Shown here in pieces: positions 44,737 through 54,488 of a DNA stretch of 64,000 nucleotides. The notes below the pieces were generated by a model that was given only the letters and a program-made list of their open reading frames with translations, was not told where the DNA came from and did no database searches. This stretch comes from Ilyonectria destructans (taxonomy: Eukaryota > Ascomycota > Sordariomycetes > Hypocreales > Nectriaceae). The number at the start of each line of letters is the position of its first letter. Position 1 is the stretch's first letter. The position numbers and the translations under genes are program-made. Location: assembly GCA_020740775.1 (NCBI GenBank), contig JAHEWK010000016.1, positions 372,001 through 436,000 of the forward strand. The letters are read 5' to 3'.

Positions 44737-46505
44737 ATGGCACACTCAACACATTTGGTGGACGGAATCGGGGGACCGCCACTGGCAGATGAGAAGACAA
44801 AGGTTCATCCAGAACAATCCAATGACTTCGATCTTGAAATTTCTCAACCTACAATCATCTTCCAACAATTCGAGGAGGCCGGTCAACTGAAGCAAGGACT
44901 ACATCAACGACATATCCAAATGATTGCTCTCGCCGGCACAATCGGCACTGGTCTATTCTTGGGTTCTGGACGAGCCCTTGCAGTAGCAGGACCCCTTGGA
45001 CTCTGGCTGGGATATTCAATCGTTGGAATAGTGGCCTGTGCTGTCGTTCTGGTCGTTGGTGAGATGGGCGCACTCCTTCCACTCAGCGGCGGATATGTTC
45101 GGTATTCAGAGGTCTTCTTAGACTCATCCGTCTCCTTTGCACAAGGCTGGAACATGATCTATACGTGTACCGTCTCTATCCCGGCCGAGATTGTTGCCGC
45201 GTCAGTCCTTGTGGAGTTCTGGAACGATAGTGTGTCCAACGCTGTCTGGATCACGATTTTCGGGCTTATTATGCTCATGTCAGCCCTTCTATTTGTTCGA
45301 GTTTATGGAGAGCTCGAATTCTTCTTTGCCATTTTGAAGATCTGCTTGGTAGTGGGCATCAATATAATGGCACTGGTGATAACATGTGGTGGCGCACCAG
45401 ATCACAAATCAATTGGATTCGAATACTGGAAGGATCCAGGTCCATTCGTTCAGTACCTTGGCGTCCCTGGAGCTCTGGGAAGATTCCTCGGTTTCTGGCA
45501 GACATTCAGCAGCGCTCTCTACGCGGTAAGTACCTTTCTTTTTCCAATGCCTGATTCAGATATGCCCAAATAGGCGCGTGGCATGATCCGATGAACCAAT
45601 TCCTAACACTAGAACAGTATGCCAGTATTGAGAGTATCAGCCTTCCTGCCGCTGAAACGAAGAACCCGCGACGAAACATCCCGAAGGCAGCCAAACGGAT
45701 CTTTGTGAGGATCCTGGTCTTCTACGTCCTCACCACCTTCACAATGGGGCTTGTTGTCAAATCAAACGATCCGAATCTTCTACACAGCACAGGGAACGCT
45801 TCGCAGAGCCCATTCGTCATCGCCGCCCGACGCGCCGGCATTAAAGTGGTTCCTTCTATCATCAACGCAATAGTACTTACTTCTGCGTGGTCCGCAGGCA
45901 ACTCGACTTTGCTTAGCGGATCTCGCATCTTCTACGGTATGGCCATGCAGGGCAGTGCACCGAAGTTTTTCACCCGGTTGAATCGATTCGGTATCCCCTA
46001 CCTTGCAGTCGCCTTCTTCGGTCTGTTCATGAGCTTAGGGTACATGACGCTATCCCACTCAGCTAGCGAGGTGTTCTCGTGGCTCCAAGACCTTGTTGCT
46101 ATCGCGACACTGACTAATTGGATCATCATTATTCTGACCTATCTTCGCCTTTTTTATGCTTGCAAGAAACAAAAGATCAACCGTAAAGAATCTTTTCCCT
46201 GGGCTGCCCCATTCCAGCCCTATCTTAGTTGGGTTGCCCTGTTCATAATGGGGCTAATCTTATTAACTGGAGGGTATTCGACATTCATGAAAGGCAATTG
46301 GAGCACTGAAGAATTTGTCGCTTCCTACTTCAACATTCCATTCATTTTGCTCCTTATATTTGGACATAAATTGATCAAGAAGACGAAGCTCATTCCGCTG
46401 GACAAAGTGCCAATCAACGATCTTCTGGCGATTGCAGCGGCAAATCCCGAGCCTGAGGAAAAGAAAGCATCGGGCCTTAGGAGAATCAACTTTTTGTGGT
46501 CTTGA
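44737..46505 (+). CDS. amino-acid permease (YAT/APC family), 558 aa
   Basis: Two exons: 44737-45525 and 45618-46505, with a 92-nt phase-0 intron (GTAAGT...CCTAACAC...GAACAG). Splicing restores FSSALYAYASIESISLPAAE; reading through instead meets a stop. The product has about 12 membrane segments and the family hallmarks RHIQMIALAGTIGTGLFLGS, GYSIVGIVACAVVLVVGEMG, and SAWSAGNSTLLSGSRIFYGMA. It belongs to the fungal amino-acid transporter group (Gap1/Can1-like) of the plasma membrane, driven by protons. Substrate specificity cannot be told. N- and C-termini are of normal size. It is divergent from the glutamine amidotransferase gene and its upstream region holds GATA-like sites. Confidence 0.92.
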
Positions 46506-47228
46506 GTTTGCGGAGGGGAGTTGGAACTGCCGCACGAAGTCGACCGGCCGTGTCTTATGTTTTCAGGGCCCATAGAATTAGTGTGTTTCCATTTATGAAT
46601 TCGGGGCTTAGGTGGAGAGGTGGATTGGGACCAACCTCAAAAACACCAATCACTCAGGGACGATGTGCAGTGTCGTGAAGCCTGATGTGGTCAGTCGGCG
46701 CACCCAAGTTTCTGCTTGTATGAATATTTTAGGTAGCCATGAACCTGTCCCAACTAAACTCAGCTCGCTTGCCTTGCAGGCTCACTCTTTCTGGTTCGGC
46801 TAGGATCCCTTTGTAGGGAGATATCACGGGAGCCATCATTTGCTTTAATACAAGAAACAGACGACACACGACCCACAGCAGACTTGGCTTGCACCCCTAT
46901 TATTGTATGCCGGAGGCTAAAACCGCTGCGGCAAAAAGGAATGGGCACTACGCTAATGCGTCGTGCAATTATAGCTTATATCTTATTTGACATTGCATAC
47001 ACCGTAGAGCCATTGCGCTGGAGTTGATATTTTAGCTGACATCCAACCTTCTATCTTCCGCTATTTCCGCCGCTTTCTTAGGTATGTCTTTGCCTTATTT
47101 CTACTGTTACACAGAGAGGTCGAGAACTGAATACCCCTTTACCTAGGTTTTCTTCCTCGGTCCTATATTTCCGTGTGTCATCCTCTATGCGGACAGTCGC
47201 CATCGGTATAAGGCAATGCCGATTGTTG
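46506..47228. other. intergenic, no gene seen
   Basis: About 720 bases downstream of the permease. It ends with the second copy of the short repeat at 47212-47237. Confidence 0.5.
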
Positions 47229-47237
47229 CTAGGTTTT
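47212..47237. repeat. dispersed short repeat, copy 2
   Basis: GGCAATGCCGATTGTTGCTA followed by GGTTTT; near-identical to the copy at 42310-42334. It abuts the end of the dihydroxyacetone kinase fragment. Confidence 0.4.
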
Positions 47238-47247
47238 CACATAAGAG

Positions 47248-47700
47248 TTACCCGACCCGCAAAACCACATCCAGCGGGTAATCCAGACCAGCAAGGGCGA
47301 CTGTGATCTTGTGTAGCAAGAAAGTGCTAGCCATGCCTCTCCGCCCGACCCTGCCGAACTTTGAGCAGGGGACATCAACACCATCCGCCGCCATAAGCAT
47401 CTCGATTCGAAGGTCTCGTTGTTCGGCCTTGGCTTTCCCAACAGCAACACCGAAGTTCAGAATATCACCCTTGTAGTTCATCACTGTGACTAAACTATCT
47501 TTCGAAGAGACCGATACCCGACGGATTGCTGCAAGGATCTGTTGCGAACTGGGCGATACGAATATGGTTCCCACCGCGAATCCTGTCAGTAGCCCAGTAC
47601 CAACGAATCCACTGAAGGAAGGTTCATGACCAGAACCACCACCCGATATTATTGACACGCGTCGTTGATGAGTTTTCTCCAATGGCGTCAGAATCAGCCG
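47248..47700 (-). pseudogene. dihydroxyacetone kinase (DhaK domain) fragment
   Basis: About 145 codons encode VSIISGGGSGHEPSFSGFVG, LLTGFAVGTIFVSPSSQQIL, VTVMNYKGDILNFGVAVGKA, and GRVGRRGMASTFLLHKI. These are unmistakable DhaK (DAK1) substrate-domain motifs of dihydroxyacetone kinase, which phosphorylates dihydroxyacetone in the cytosol. The full fungal enzyme is ~590 residues. Here the N-terminal ~50 residues have no match upstream, and everything after the LHKI region, including the DhaL kinase domain, is missing; the frame ends at TAA 47250-47248. It is a truncated remnant. The text that remains is little altered, so the loss may be recent. Confidence 0.75.
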
Positions 47701-48399
47701 TCGATGACGATATCAGATGATAGCGGTTAAATAGTTGGTAAATATGCGCTCCACAGGATAATTGATTGACATCTACGTGGAATAGTGCTTGATAAACACG
47801 TTTATATCCTTCCCGCGGCGAGTCATCAAATGAGGCATACTTGATTTAGGCTACCTTCATTTTTCATTCCTCTTCCATATCCTGTCCGCCTTACGACCGA
47901 GAGTTCATTGCCTAAGCTCGTAGACGGCACCGAAATGCCAGTTGCTATGCTACAACCATTTTCGATGGACATTTCGTGTGGTAGGCGGAGCAATGTGCGC
48001 TTGCGGTCTAGCAATTTCTACATCCGCATTATGGGTTCGCTCTCCAGGACTAAATTATTTACGGAATTTGCTCAATCAAAAATTCTGCTAACCTGACAGA
48101 GCGGCATGACGGATTCGACGCTTGACCATGGCGGCGGAGAGAAGCGGATAAGCCGCCATCCTTGCGTCATAGCATAGAAAATTAGCAGATTTTGGCCTTG
48201 AGTCATTTGGGTCGATTATCATGCTATCGGCGAGCTACAGACAAAGACCCGCTGGTCCGGGATTGTACGAAGCAGGGAAGCTGAGAGAAGGCGTAGTTTG
48301 TCCCCTGCTGCGATTTGCGAAAACGACTATCCTGCATGGAGATTCGGGCGACACGAACCCTTGATGACTGGAAAAGATCCACGGGGACTTTTTCAATAG
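47701..48399. other. intergenic, decayed sequence
   Basis: About 700 bases between two pseudogenes. No intact gene; the part near 48230-48400 may hold unrecognisable remains of the sugar transporter. Confidence 0.45.
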
Positions 48400-49150
48400 C
48401 TTTTTTGGGCGTAGATGCCTCTTGAGGAAAGAGGATGGCGGCTAGCTTGAATGATGTTAGGAGTTTCTTGGAGAAGCGCGAATAAGTTTTGACACCCATG
48501 ACGGCCGTTCCCGCAATGTACATGCCCCAATTGATGCTAGCAGCGTTTACTACAGCACCGACGACCTATTTCAAGTTAGTAATGGAGAGAAACACGAGCG
48601 CAGGCCGTATTGAATACGTAGATTGATCCAAACTCCGATCCAGACAGCCCATCGTCTCCCAAATCGACTAGCGATTCTTTCCTCAACGTGCGGCGAAACT
48701 AGAGCGGGGAAAAGAGCGGCTGATTCATGAGGCCCAAAGTATTACCAATTGGGTGGCTAAAGAAGCGTTGCTCAGCGTCGATGGTCTAGAGGCCATTAAA
48801 AAGACTCCCATCGTCTAGATTGGTCAGGGGAAGTTTGTCATGGTGATGGGCTAGGAAACGGTACAGCCGCTGAAGAATAATGTACCACAGAGACCAATGC
48901 AGTAGAAGACATTTTTTCGTAAGACTGCGTTTGACAATTAGTCTGCCTGCCTACGGCTCATCAGGTAGTAGAATTTACCAGGATCCTGCCACCAATTGGA
49001 GCTGGTGTTGTTGGGAATGGACTTGTAGTTGATATAGTTCTGCACAGCTGCGTTACCAGTTGGGCCACCCATTCCGAATAGTTGATGAATTGTCAGAGCA
49101 AGAATATAGATTGATGGATCCCGATACTCGAAGTGATGCTGCGAAGTGGA
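48400..49150 (-). pseudogene. decayed MFS sugar transporter
   Basis: Minus-strand pieces appear in the order of a hexose-type transporter: NAAVQNYINYKSIPNNTSSN with WWQDPG, then, after an intron of about 54 nt (GTAAAT...ACGCAG), LRKNVFYCIGLCGTLFFSGC. Next comes DDGSLFNGL, TAG (48788-48786), TIDAEQRFFSHPIGNTLGLM. Further on are RFGRRWAVWIGV, and then VGAVVNAASINWGMYIAGTA. The GYDGSLxNGLQ, GD(R)FGRR and VGA...A blocks identify TM1 to TM4 of the sugar porter family. The frame is broken by stops (including TAG where Gln is expected) and by lost segments, and the C-terminal two thirds are absent. It is clearly non-functional. Confidence 0.7.
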
Positions 49151-49912
49151 TGGACGTGTGAATCTTAAATACAATGTCAGAATCCAACAACCCTCGGCTG
49201 CTACTCGTTGTCACGCCACCATCGCTCACCATGCCCGACTTCAACCTAGTCTCTTATTGCCCCAGCAAAACGAAGTCTTCTACCAAGCTTGCATGTGGAG
49301 GACTTTAAACCCGGGGTAAACTTGGGACTTCTGGGGGAGACCAAGTAGGGTCTTGGCTAGTGGCGCTGTTGGCCTCTGGTGATGGCCTCTGCAAATCCAG
49401 TTCGAAGCGCACGGCGTTTGGCTGAGAGGTGATGGTGAATTTTCCTGGCTCCGTGTAACAGCGCCAAACGCACCAGAGGCTTCGTGACCATGTCGAGCGC
49501 CACCTTTGCGGCTTCTACCTTGTCGCTCTCAGTGGTAATGGTGGATTTTGCCATGCTTCGTCATTGCCACGGCGCCTTTCAGGGCATTGGCAATGTTAGG
49601 TTTGAGAATTGTGTCTATTTTGTTCCGACTTTTGTTGTTCTGTCGACTTCGATTCTTCAATCAATCGACAACAGTTCAATGCCTTCGGGGCCTATACCTC
49701 TTGATCCTTTTTCTTGAATTTGTGGGGTGACAGAGGCACAGGGGTGCTGAGGATGCTGACTGTTGCAAGCAGTCAGGCTCCAACAGCCTCATTTCCCCTC
49801 AATCTTGGATCTCAATGAGACATAAACCTCCCTCTCAGCCTTCATTTGCATTCCGGGTTCCCATTCTCATTTAAATTTCTCATTCATTTTGACCACCTGG
49901 GGTATTGCGGCA
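49151..49912. other. intergenic upstream of HET gene
   Basis: About 760 bases. It includes the small minus-strand ORF at 49357-49554, given separately, and the HET gene promoter. Confidence 0.5.
49357..49554 (-). CDS. possible small basic protein, 65 aa
   Basis: ATG-initiated ORF of 65 codons (MAKSTITTESDKVEAAKVAL..., ending with many Arg/His). Composition is helix-prone and basic. It has no homologue that I recognise, no visible intron, and may be chance. Reported only because codon choice looks coding-like. Confidence 0.25.
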   Translation of the reverse strand: MAKSTITTESDKVEAAKVALDMVTKPLVRLALLHGARKIHHHLSAKRRALRTGFAEAITRGQQRH

Positions 49913-52000
49913 ATGGATGGGTCTAATGATCTCTGCAATGCTTGCCGGGCAGTCAACATTGCCAAGTATTTCTCCCACAATGACCCTGTCACCACGTCCA
50001 TGGGACATTTCCAGGACATCCTAAAGAACGAGAATTGTACGCTATGCAAACTCATTGTCAAAGCACTGAGTGTCCACGCCAAGAGCTATTGGCAGCCGGG
50101 AAAGTACCCCATCGAGATGTGCTATCTCGGTAGGTTCAGCGGCAATTCGACCCCAGGAAGAGTCGAGGTATGGTTCCACGCAACATCCAAGACTCTTCCA
50201 GACGGAATTTGGGGACACTCAACCGTTCTCGGCCGGATTAAATGCCTTGACAGTGTCGAGCCACGACTCCTTGAACGACTTAACTACTCGCTAATTAGGA
50301 GCTGGATGGATGATTGTGCAACTCGTCATGGACCAAAATGCAATCCGCCCGGCTCTGGCAGCGACTCTTTACCTCTACTGCTCCTCGATGTCAAGCGAAT
50401 GCGGCTCTTCAAAAGCGACCGGTACTGTCGGTACCTGGCTCTCAGCTACGTCTGGGGCAAGGCGAAGCAATTCAAAACGGTGATGAGCAACTTTCAGCAG
50501 CTCCAACAAGACGGTGCATTGTTACGAGTCCGTGACCAGTTGCCTCAACTGATAAATGACGCCATTACCTTTGTGGCGGATCTTGGAGAGACCTATCTGT
50601 GGGTTGATGCATTGTGCATTGTGCAAGACGATCCCGAAGCCAAGGAGCTCTATGTTCCACGGATGGATAGAATCTACGGCCAGGCCTTATTAACCGTCGT
50701 CGCCCTGGCTGGATCCGATGCCAACTGTGCACTCCCTGGTGTTGTCGCCGGATCTCGCACCACGTCACAGTCACCTGTGCAGCTAGGATCCCTGACGTTG
50801 TTTGCCGAACTGCAAAACCTTGCGACTACAGTGGAATCGTCTGAATGGCGAAGCCGAGCTTGGACACTTCAGGAAGGAATACTTTCCAGGAAACTCTTAT
50901 ATTTCTCCGACTCTCAAGTTTACTGGCAATGCTCTGCGTCGCATCACTCAGAAGATAGCGGTGAAGAAACGGGGGCAGGAGAGCTGTCATCCTGGGGCAT
51001 GAACGTGCTAGAACGGCAGGTCAGCAACGACCCCAGACTGAGGTTCAACGTCTACGAATCACTGGTCAAGCAGTACACTCGACGGGCGCTGACATATCCG
51101 TCTGATTCTCTGAACGCATTCGTTGGCATCCTCTCCGCAATCAGGGACTCGTTTGGATGGCGGTTTGCGAGCGCTCTACCGGAAAGCCTTTTCGATTTTG
51201 CTCTCCTCTGGTCACCGATGTGGAGCAGCCAACTACGACCAAGGGAGTCGCTGGGTTCAGCTTGCAAGTCACCTACCTGGTGTTGGACGGCCTGGGAATA
51301 TGACATTTACTGGTCTCCTTGGCGGCTTAATTCTTACGTTGGAAATCGTGTGACGCTCAAGACAGAAGTGAGGGATTTCATGATCACGGATAAGGTTGGA
51401 GTGCGCAAGATTATCCAAGAGGATCCCAATCTCGGAGAAGCTCGCCCCAATTGTTCGCCAGCCCTGTCCGAGGCATTGGAACTTGTGGACTTGAATGAGA
51501 ACTCTACGAATTATGCACTGGTCTTTGAAGCCCTTAGTCTAGGGGTCGATATGTACACAATCTCATCGCCTCGGCCAGAATTGTCTAGGGCATTGTCGCG
51601 CCCCTTCTCAGATTCTTTCACCAACACGTTACGCGGCCAACTTTGGATCTATGATGCGGCAGGACATCATTGCGGAACGCTTAGGGGATTTACTTCATGG
51701 GAGCCTTGCCCAGATTCTATTTATGAGTTTGTTCTACTCTCACGCAGTGACCAAGACAAAGTTATTCAGGCAGATGTTGACGGCTATCGTGACCATCTGC
51801 CCCTGGAGTACCCCTCGGCTGACGAATACTACGAAGAGGTCTTTGATACGAGTATTTACCAGCACAATCGTTGGTGGGCTCTGAATATTTTGCTGGTGGA
51901 GCGAAAGGGAGATATGTCGCAGCGGCTGGCTGTTGGGCAGTTGCATGCTGATGCTTGGCACGCAACTAGCCCGAAGTTGAAGAGTTTCGTTCTTGTCTAG
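49913..52000 (+). CDS. HET-domain protein (heterokaryon incompatibility type), 695 aa
   Basis: Single-exon ORF from the ATG at 49913; the open frame reaches further back only to a TTG. An N-terminal Cys-rich part has LCNACR and CTLCK. The HET domain begins near residue 174 with YLALSYVWG, continues with LWVDALCIVQDD at ~229-240, and ends near RAWTLQEGILSRKLLYFSD at ~315-333. These are the three conserved HET blocks. The C-terminal ~350 residues contain SPTWCWTAWEYD and no recognised repeats. HET proteins trigger cell death after fusion of incompatible hyphae in some species; most paralogues are uncharacterised. It sits between transporter relics, as is usual for such fast-evolving genes. Confidence 0.9.
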   Translation: MDGSNDLCNACRAVNIAKYFSHNDPVTTSMGHFQDILKNENCTLCKLIVKALSVHAKSYWQPGKYPIEMCYLGRFSGNSTPGRVEVWFHATSKTLPDGIWGHSTVLGRIKCLDSVEPRLLERLNYSLIRSWMDDCATRHGPKCNPPGSGSDSLPLLLLDVKRMRLFKSDRYCRYLALSYVWGKAKQFKTVMSNFQQLQQDGALLRVRDQLPQLINDAITFVADLGETYLWVDALCIVQDDPEAKELYVPRMDRIYGQALLTVVALAGSDANCALPGVVAGSRTTSQSPVQLGSLTLFAELQNLATTVESSEWRSRAWTLQEGILSRKLLYFSDSQVYWQCSASHHSEDSGEETGAGELSSWGMNVLERQVSNDPRLRFNVYESLVKQYTRRALTYPSDSLNAFVGILSAIRDSFGWRFASALPESLFDFALLWSPMWSSQLRPRESLGSACKSPTWCWTAWEYDIYWSPWRLNSYVGNRVTLKTEVRDFMITDKVGVRKIIQEDPNLGEARPNCSPALSEALELVDLNENSTNYALVFEALSLGVDMYTISSPRPELSRALSRPFSDSFTNTLRGQLWIYDAAGHHCGTLRGFTSWEPCPDSIYEFVLLSRSDQDKVIQADVDGYRDHLPLEYPSADEYYEEVFDTSIYQHNRWWALNILLVERKGDMSQRLAVGQLHADAWHATSPKLKSFVLV

Positions 52001-52419
52001 GTGCCAACTTGAAATTATCGATCGAATGATATGTCATTCTGCTCTTGGTATACTGTCACACTTAATGGATAGGATCACAATGATGATGATGAAAGCTCTT
52101 GATTTCTAGCTAAGGGACGGACCTAGAGCCCGTCTTTTATACATGATGAAGACGGCTGCTGCCGGAGGCGGCAGTCCGTCGCCGCCGCACAGCAGCCCAG
52201 ATCGTGGTCACAGGGCCAGCTATGTAGTCTGAGAAGGAAACGAAAGTCGCGTTGTCTAGGGAAGCCGGAAATGAAGTTATAATACGTCTCAGGATGACCC
52301 CGAAATGTGACATATATCCTATTGGTCTTATTCTCGCATAAGGTCTATGGCGTGCAGTGTCCGATCCGATAATAATATTAAATGGCAGTTCACGTGGTTC
52401 GAAGTTACTTCTTCGGATC
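52001..52419. other. 3' flank of HET gene
   Basis: About 420 bases, no gene. A small GC-rich hairpin (CTGCCG/CGGCAG) lies near 52158-52173. Confidence 0.5.
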
Positions 52420-52690
52420 TCGTCTTAATTCTATCTAGAATCGGGCTGGGCGCAGGCGTTAAGAATTCATCATGGAACTCTTTCATCAGCGGACTGGATG
52501 ACACCAATGAGCTCCTGGGGATGTTGCAGGGTTACTATGGCTTAGACGCAACTTTGTTGCCGCTGTTGGCTAGTTTTCTTTTCAATAACGGTTGGCAGTG
52601 GTTCATGCTGTATTACCTTATGGACGCACTCGTTGCCATCGATCTGGTTCTATCTACCTACGTGTTTAGAAAAGATGATGGTACTACATA
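52420..52690 (+). pseudogene. MFS transporter relic (fucose-permease-like)
   Basis: One frame encodes LSRIGLGAGVKNSSWNSFIS, then NELLGMLQGYYGLDATLLPL and WQWFMLYYLMDALVAIDLVL. This follows the TM4-TM6 text of fungal L-fucose-permease-like MFS proteins (GxGxGxxxxxWNxxI, NELLGxLHGxYGLGAxLSPL). Nothing before or after continues the transporter, so it is a fragment of roughly 90 of ~450 residues. Confidence 0.55.
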
Positions 52691-52989
52691 TCGAACTGCT
52701 ACAACTCCGGGAGGCCACCGAACGATTGAGCTTGTCAGACGGAGATATTGACTACAATAACGCTACCGACAAGAGGAGTGATCATTCCCTTTTGCCGGAG
52801 CGGTATTGCGACAGTGGAGATGAGAAACTAAACGGCCCGCTAAAGCAACCGGTTAAAGGATGAGGAATTTATCTACAATCTAATCCGAGTCAATTCATGG
52901 CGAAATCTATTAACATACATGATGTAGCGGCGTAGTATATAATATTCCAGCATTGAGAAATGAAAGCAGATCTGTTGACATGTAGGCGT
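52691..52989. other. intergenic, no gene seen
   Basis: About 300 bases at the 3' end of the DUF1275 gene. Confidence 0.5.
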
Positions 52990-53951
52990 TCATATGCTTG
53001 TTTCTGATTTCTGACTCCTCCACCCAAGCCAAGCAAATGCAATCCCTAGTTTAATAAACCCAGCTATCCAGAGACACCCAGGCATGCCAGCTTGACTTCG
53101 TTGGAGCCAGCCTCCGGAGATACCACCGACCAGTAGCAAAATCACAGCCACCACACGCCGGTTGCGCTTGACATTAGCGGTTAGAGGTGCAAAGAGATTA
53201 TGATCCGACAGCAAATCACAGTACAATGAAGTGACCACATTGGTAGGGATTTCGTTGAAGCCCAGTACGCGACTGAGGACAATTTGACCACTGGACTGGA
53301 ATGCTAGGAGAGCCACAACGACGAGATCAATCCCGAGACCAACCCCCTTTCTCTCACTGGCCTGTTCTTCCGTGGCCTGTTGATAAGAATTCGATTCAAG
53401 AAGTGAGTAGCTGAAGGCTGGGGCAATGCCCATTTGCCCCAAAAGTGCCGCAATGAATATGAGGATTGCCTGCAATAAGAAGAAGATTGAGAGGGTTATT
53501 TTCCGCCGAGGATAGAAGTATCGGCTGCTGGAAAAGAAGTAACAACCTAGCCAAAAGGCGCAGAGAGAGACGAGAGCGCCCACCCACATAAGCGGCTCTC
53601 CTGATGGAAGGTTGGCGGCACCAAGGGCAAGAAAGATGGTGTTTCCTGAGGTAATAATACCGTTAGCAGATAAAGGTGCGTGGCCGTGGATGAACAAGTA
53701 CCTGTTTGCATGGATACGAAGACTGATGTAGCATTGAAAGCTACGCTGTCGATGAGGCCGGAGATGTAACTGCAAGCCAACATGGGGATGTCGGCCCAAG
53801 ACAAGTTGACATCATCACATAGGCGAGAAAGAAATCCCTGTCGCCAATGAGTCGCTGCATTTCGTTTTGCAACGTGTGATTGATGTTGTGATAAAGAGAC
53901 CGGGAAAGGTGTTGGTGCTGACAGCCTTTCACTCTTGCCGGGAGCTTCCAT
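52990..53951 (-). CDS. DUF1275 (YoaK-like) membrane protein, 301 aa
   Basis: Two exons: 53951-53702 and 53645-52990, with a 56-nt intron (GTACTT...CTCAG). The splice joins FVSMQTG to NTIFLALGA, the hallmark SGLIDSVAFNA...FVSMQTGNTIFLALG of DUF1275 proteins. Six or seven hydrophobic segments follow, including WVGALVSLCAFWLGCYFFSS and AILIFIAALLGQMG. The N-terminal part has FLSRLCDDVNLSWADIPMLA, typical of fungal members. The family is widespread in bacteria and fungi, its function unknown; a transport role is assumed. The start could instead be the in-frame ATG at 53966 or 54002, adding 5 or 17 residues. The gene is divergent from the 2OG oxygenase, 537 bases apart. Confidence 0.85.
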
Positions 53952-54488
53952 GGCCAAAGATAGCATCTGGTTGGCAGGCCTGTTGCGATCACAGCTGTGC
54001 ATAGCGCATAGTAGCTATATGAGTGTCTGTTACAGGTATCTAGCGGATTAATACACTGCATACCGATCTACAAGCACGCAAGGACGAGATAACCTGTTAG
54101 ATTAGCGCTGCAACATACCGAGACTACCGTAGCAATAGTGGATTCCGGCAGCGCATCTACACGCCAAGTCTACCGACGATCTCGGCCCCTCGGACCGTGC
54201 ACCTCTGTGTCAATTGTTGCTCGGCTCACGCTTGGGTCTCGGATCGAGCACCTACCGGGACTTACACCTGATACTGGCAGCCGAGATGACCATTTTGGAT
54301 CTGGCTCTCCGATGCGAACAGCAGCCGGCAATTGGCGGCGTAAGTGCCTCGAGCGTTCATGTGTATATTTACCAAGGCATTACAATCCCAGATAACCATT
54401 CAACCAGCCATCTAGCGCACCGATATCGATTCCAATCATCCACACCTGCACCCTTCACTCTCCACCTGTCCTACAAGAGCTTATCAAC
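53952..54488. promoter_or_regulatory. divergent upstream region of DUF1275 and 2OG oxygenase genes
   Basis: 537 bases without a gene. It must contain both promoters; no operator was recognised. The ATG-less open frames here are chance. Confidence 0.45.
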
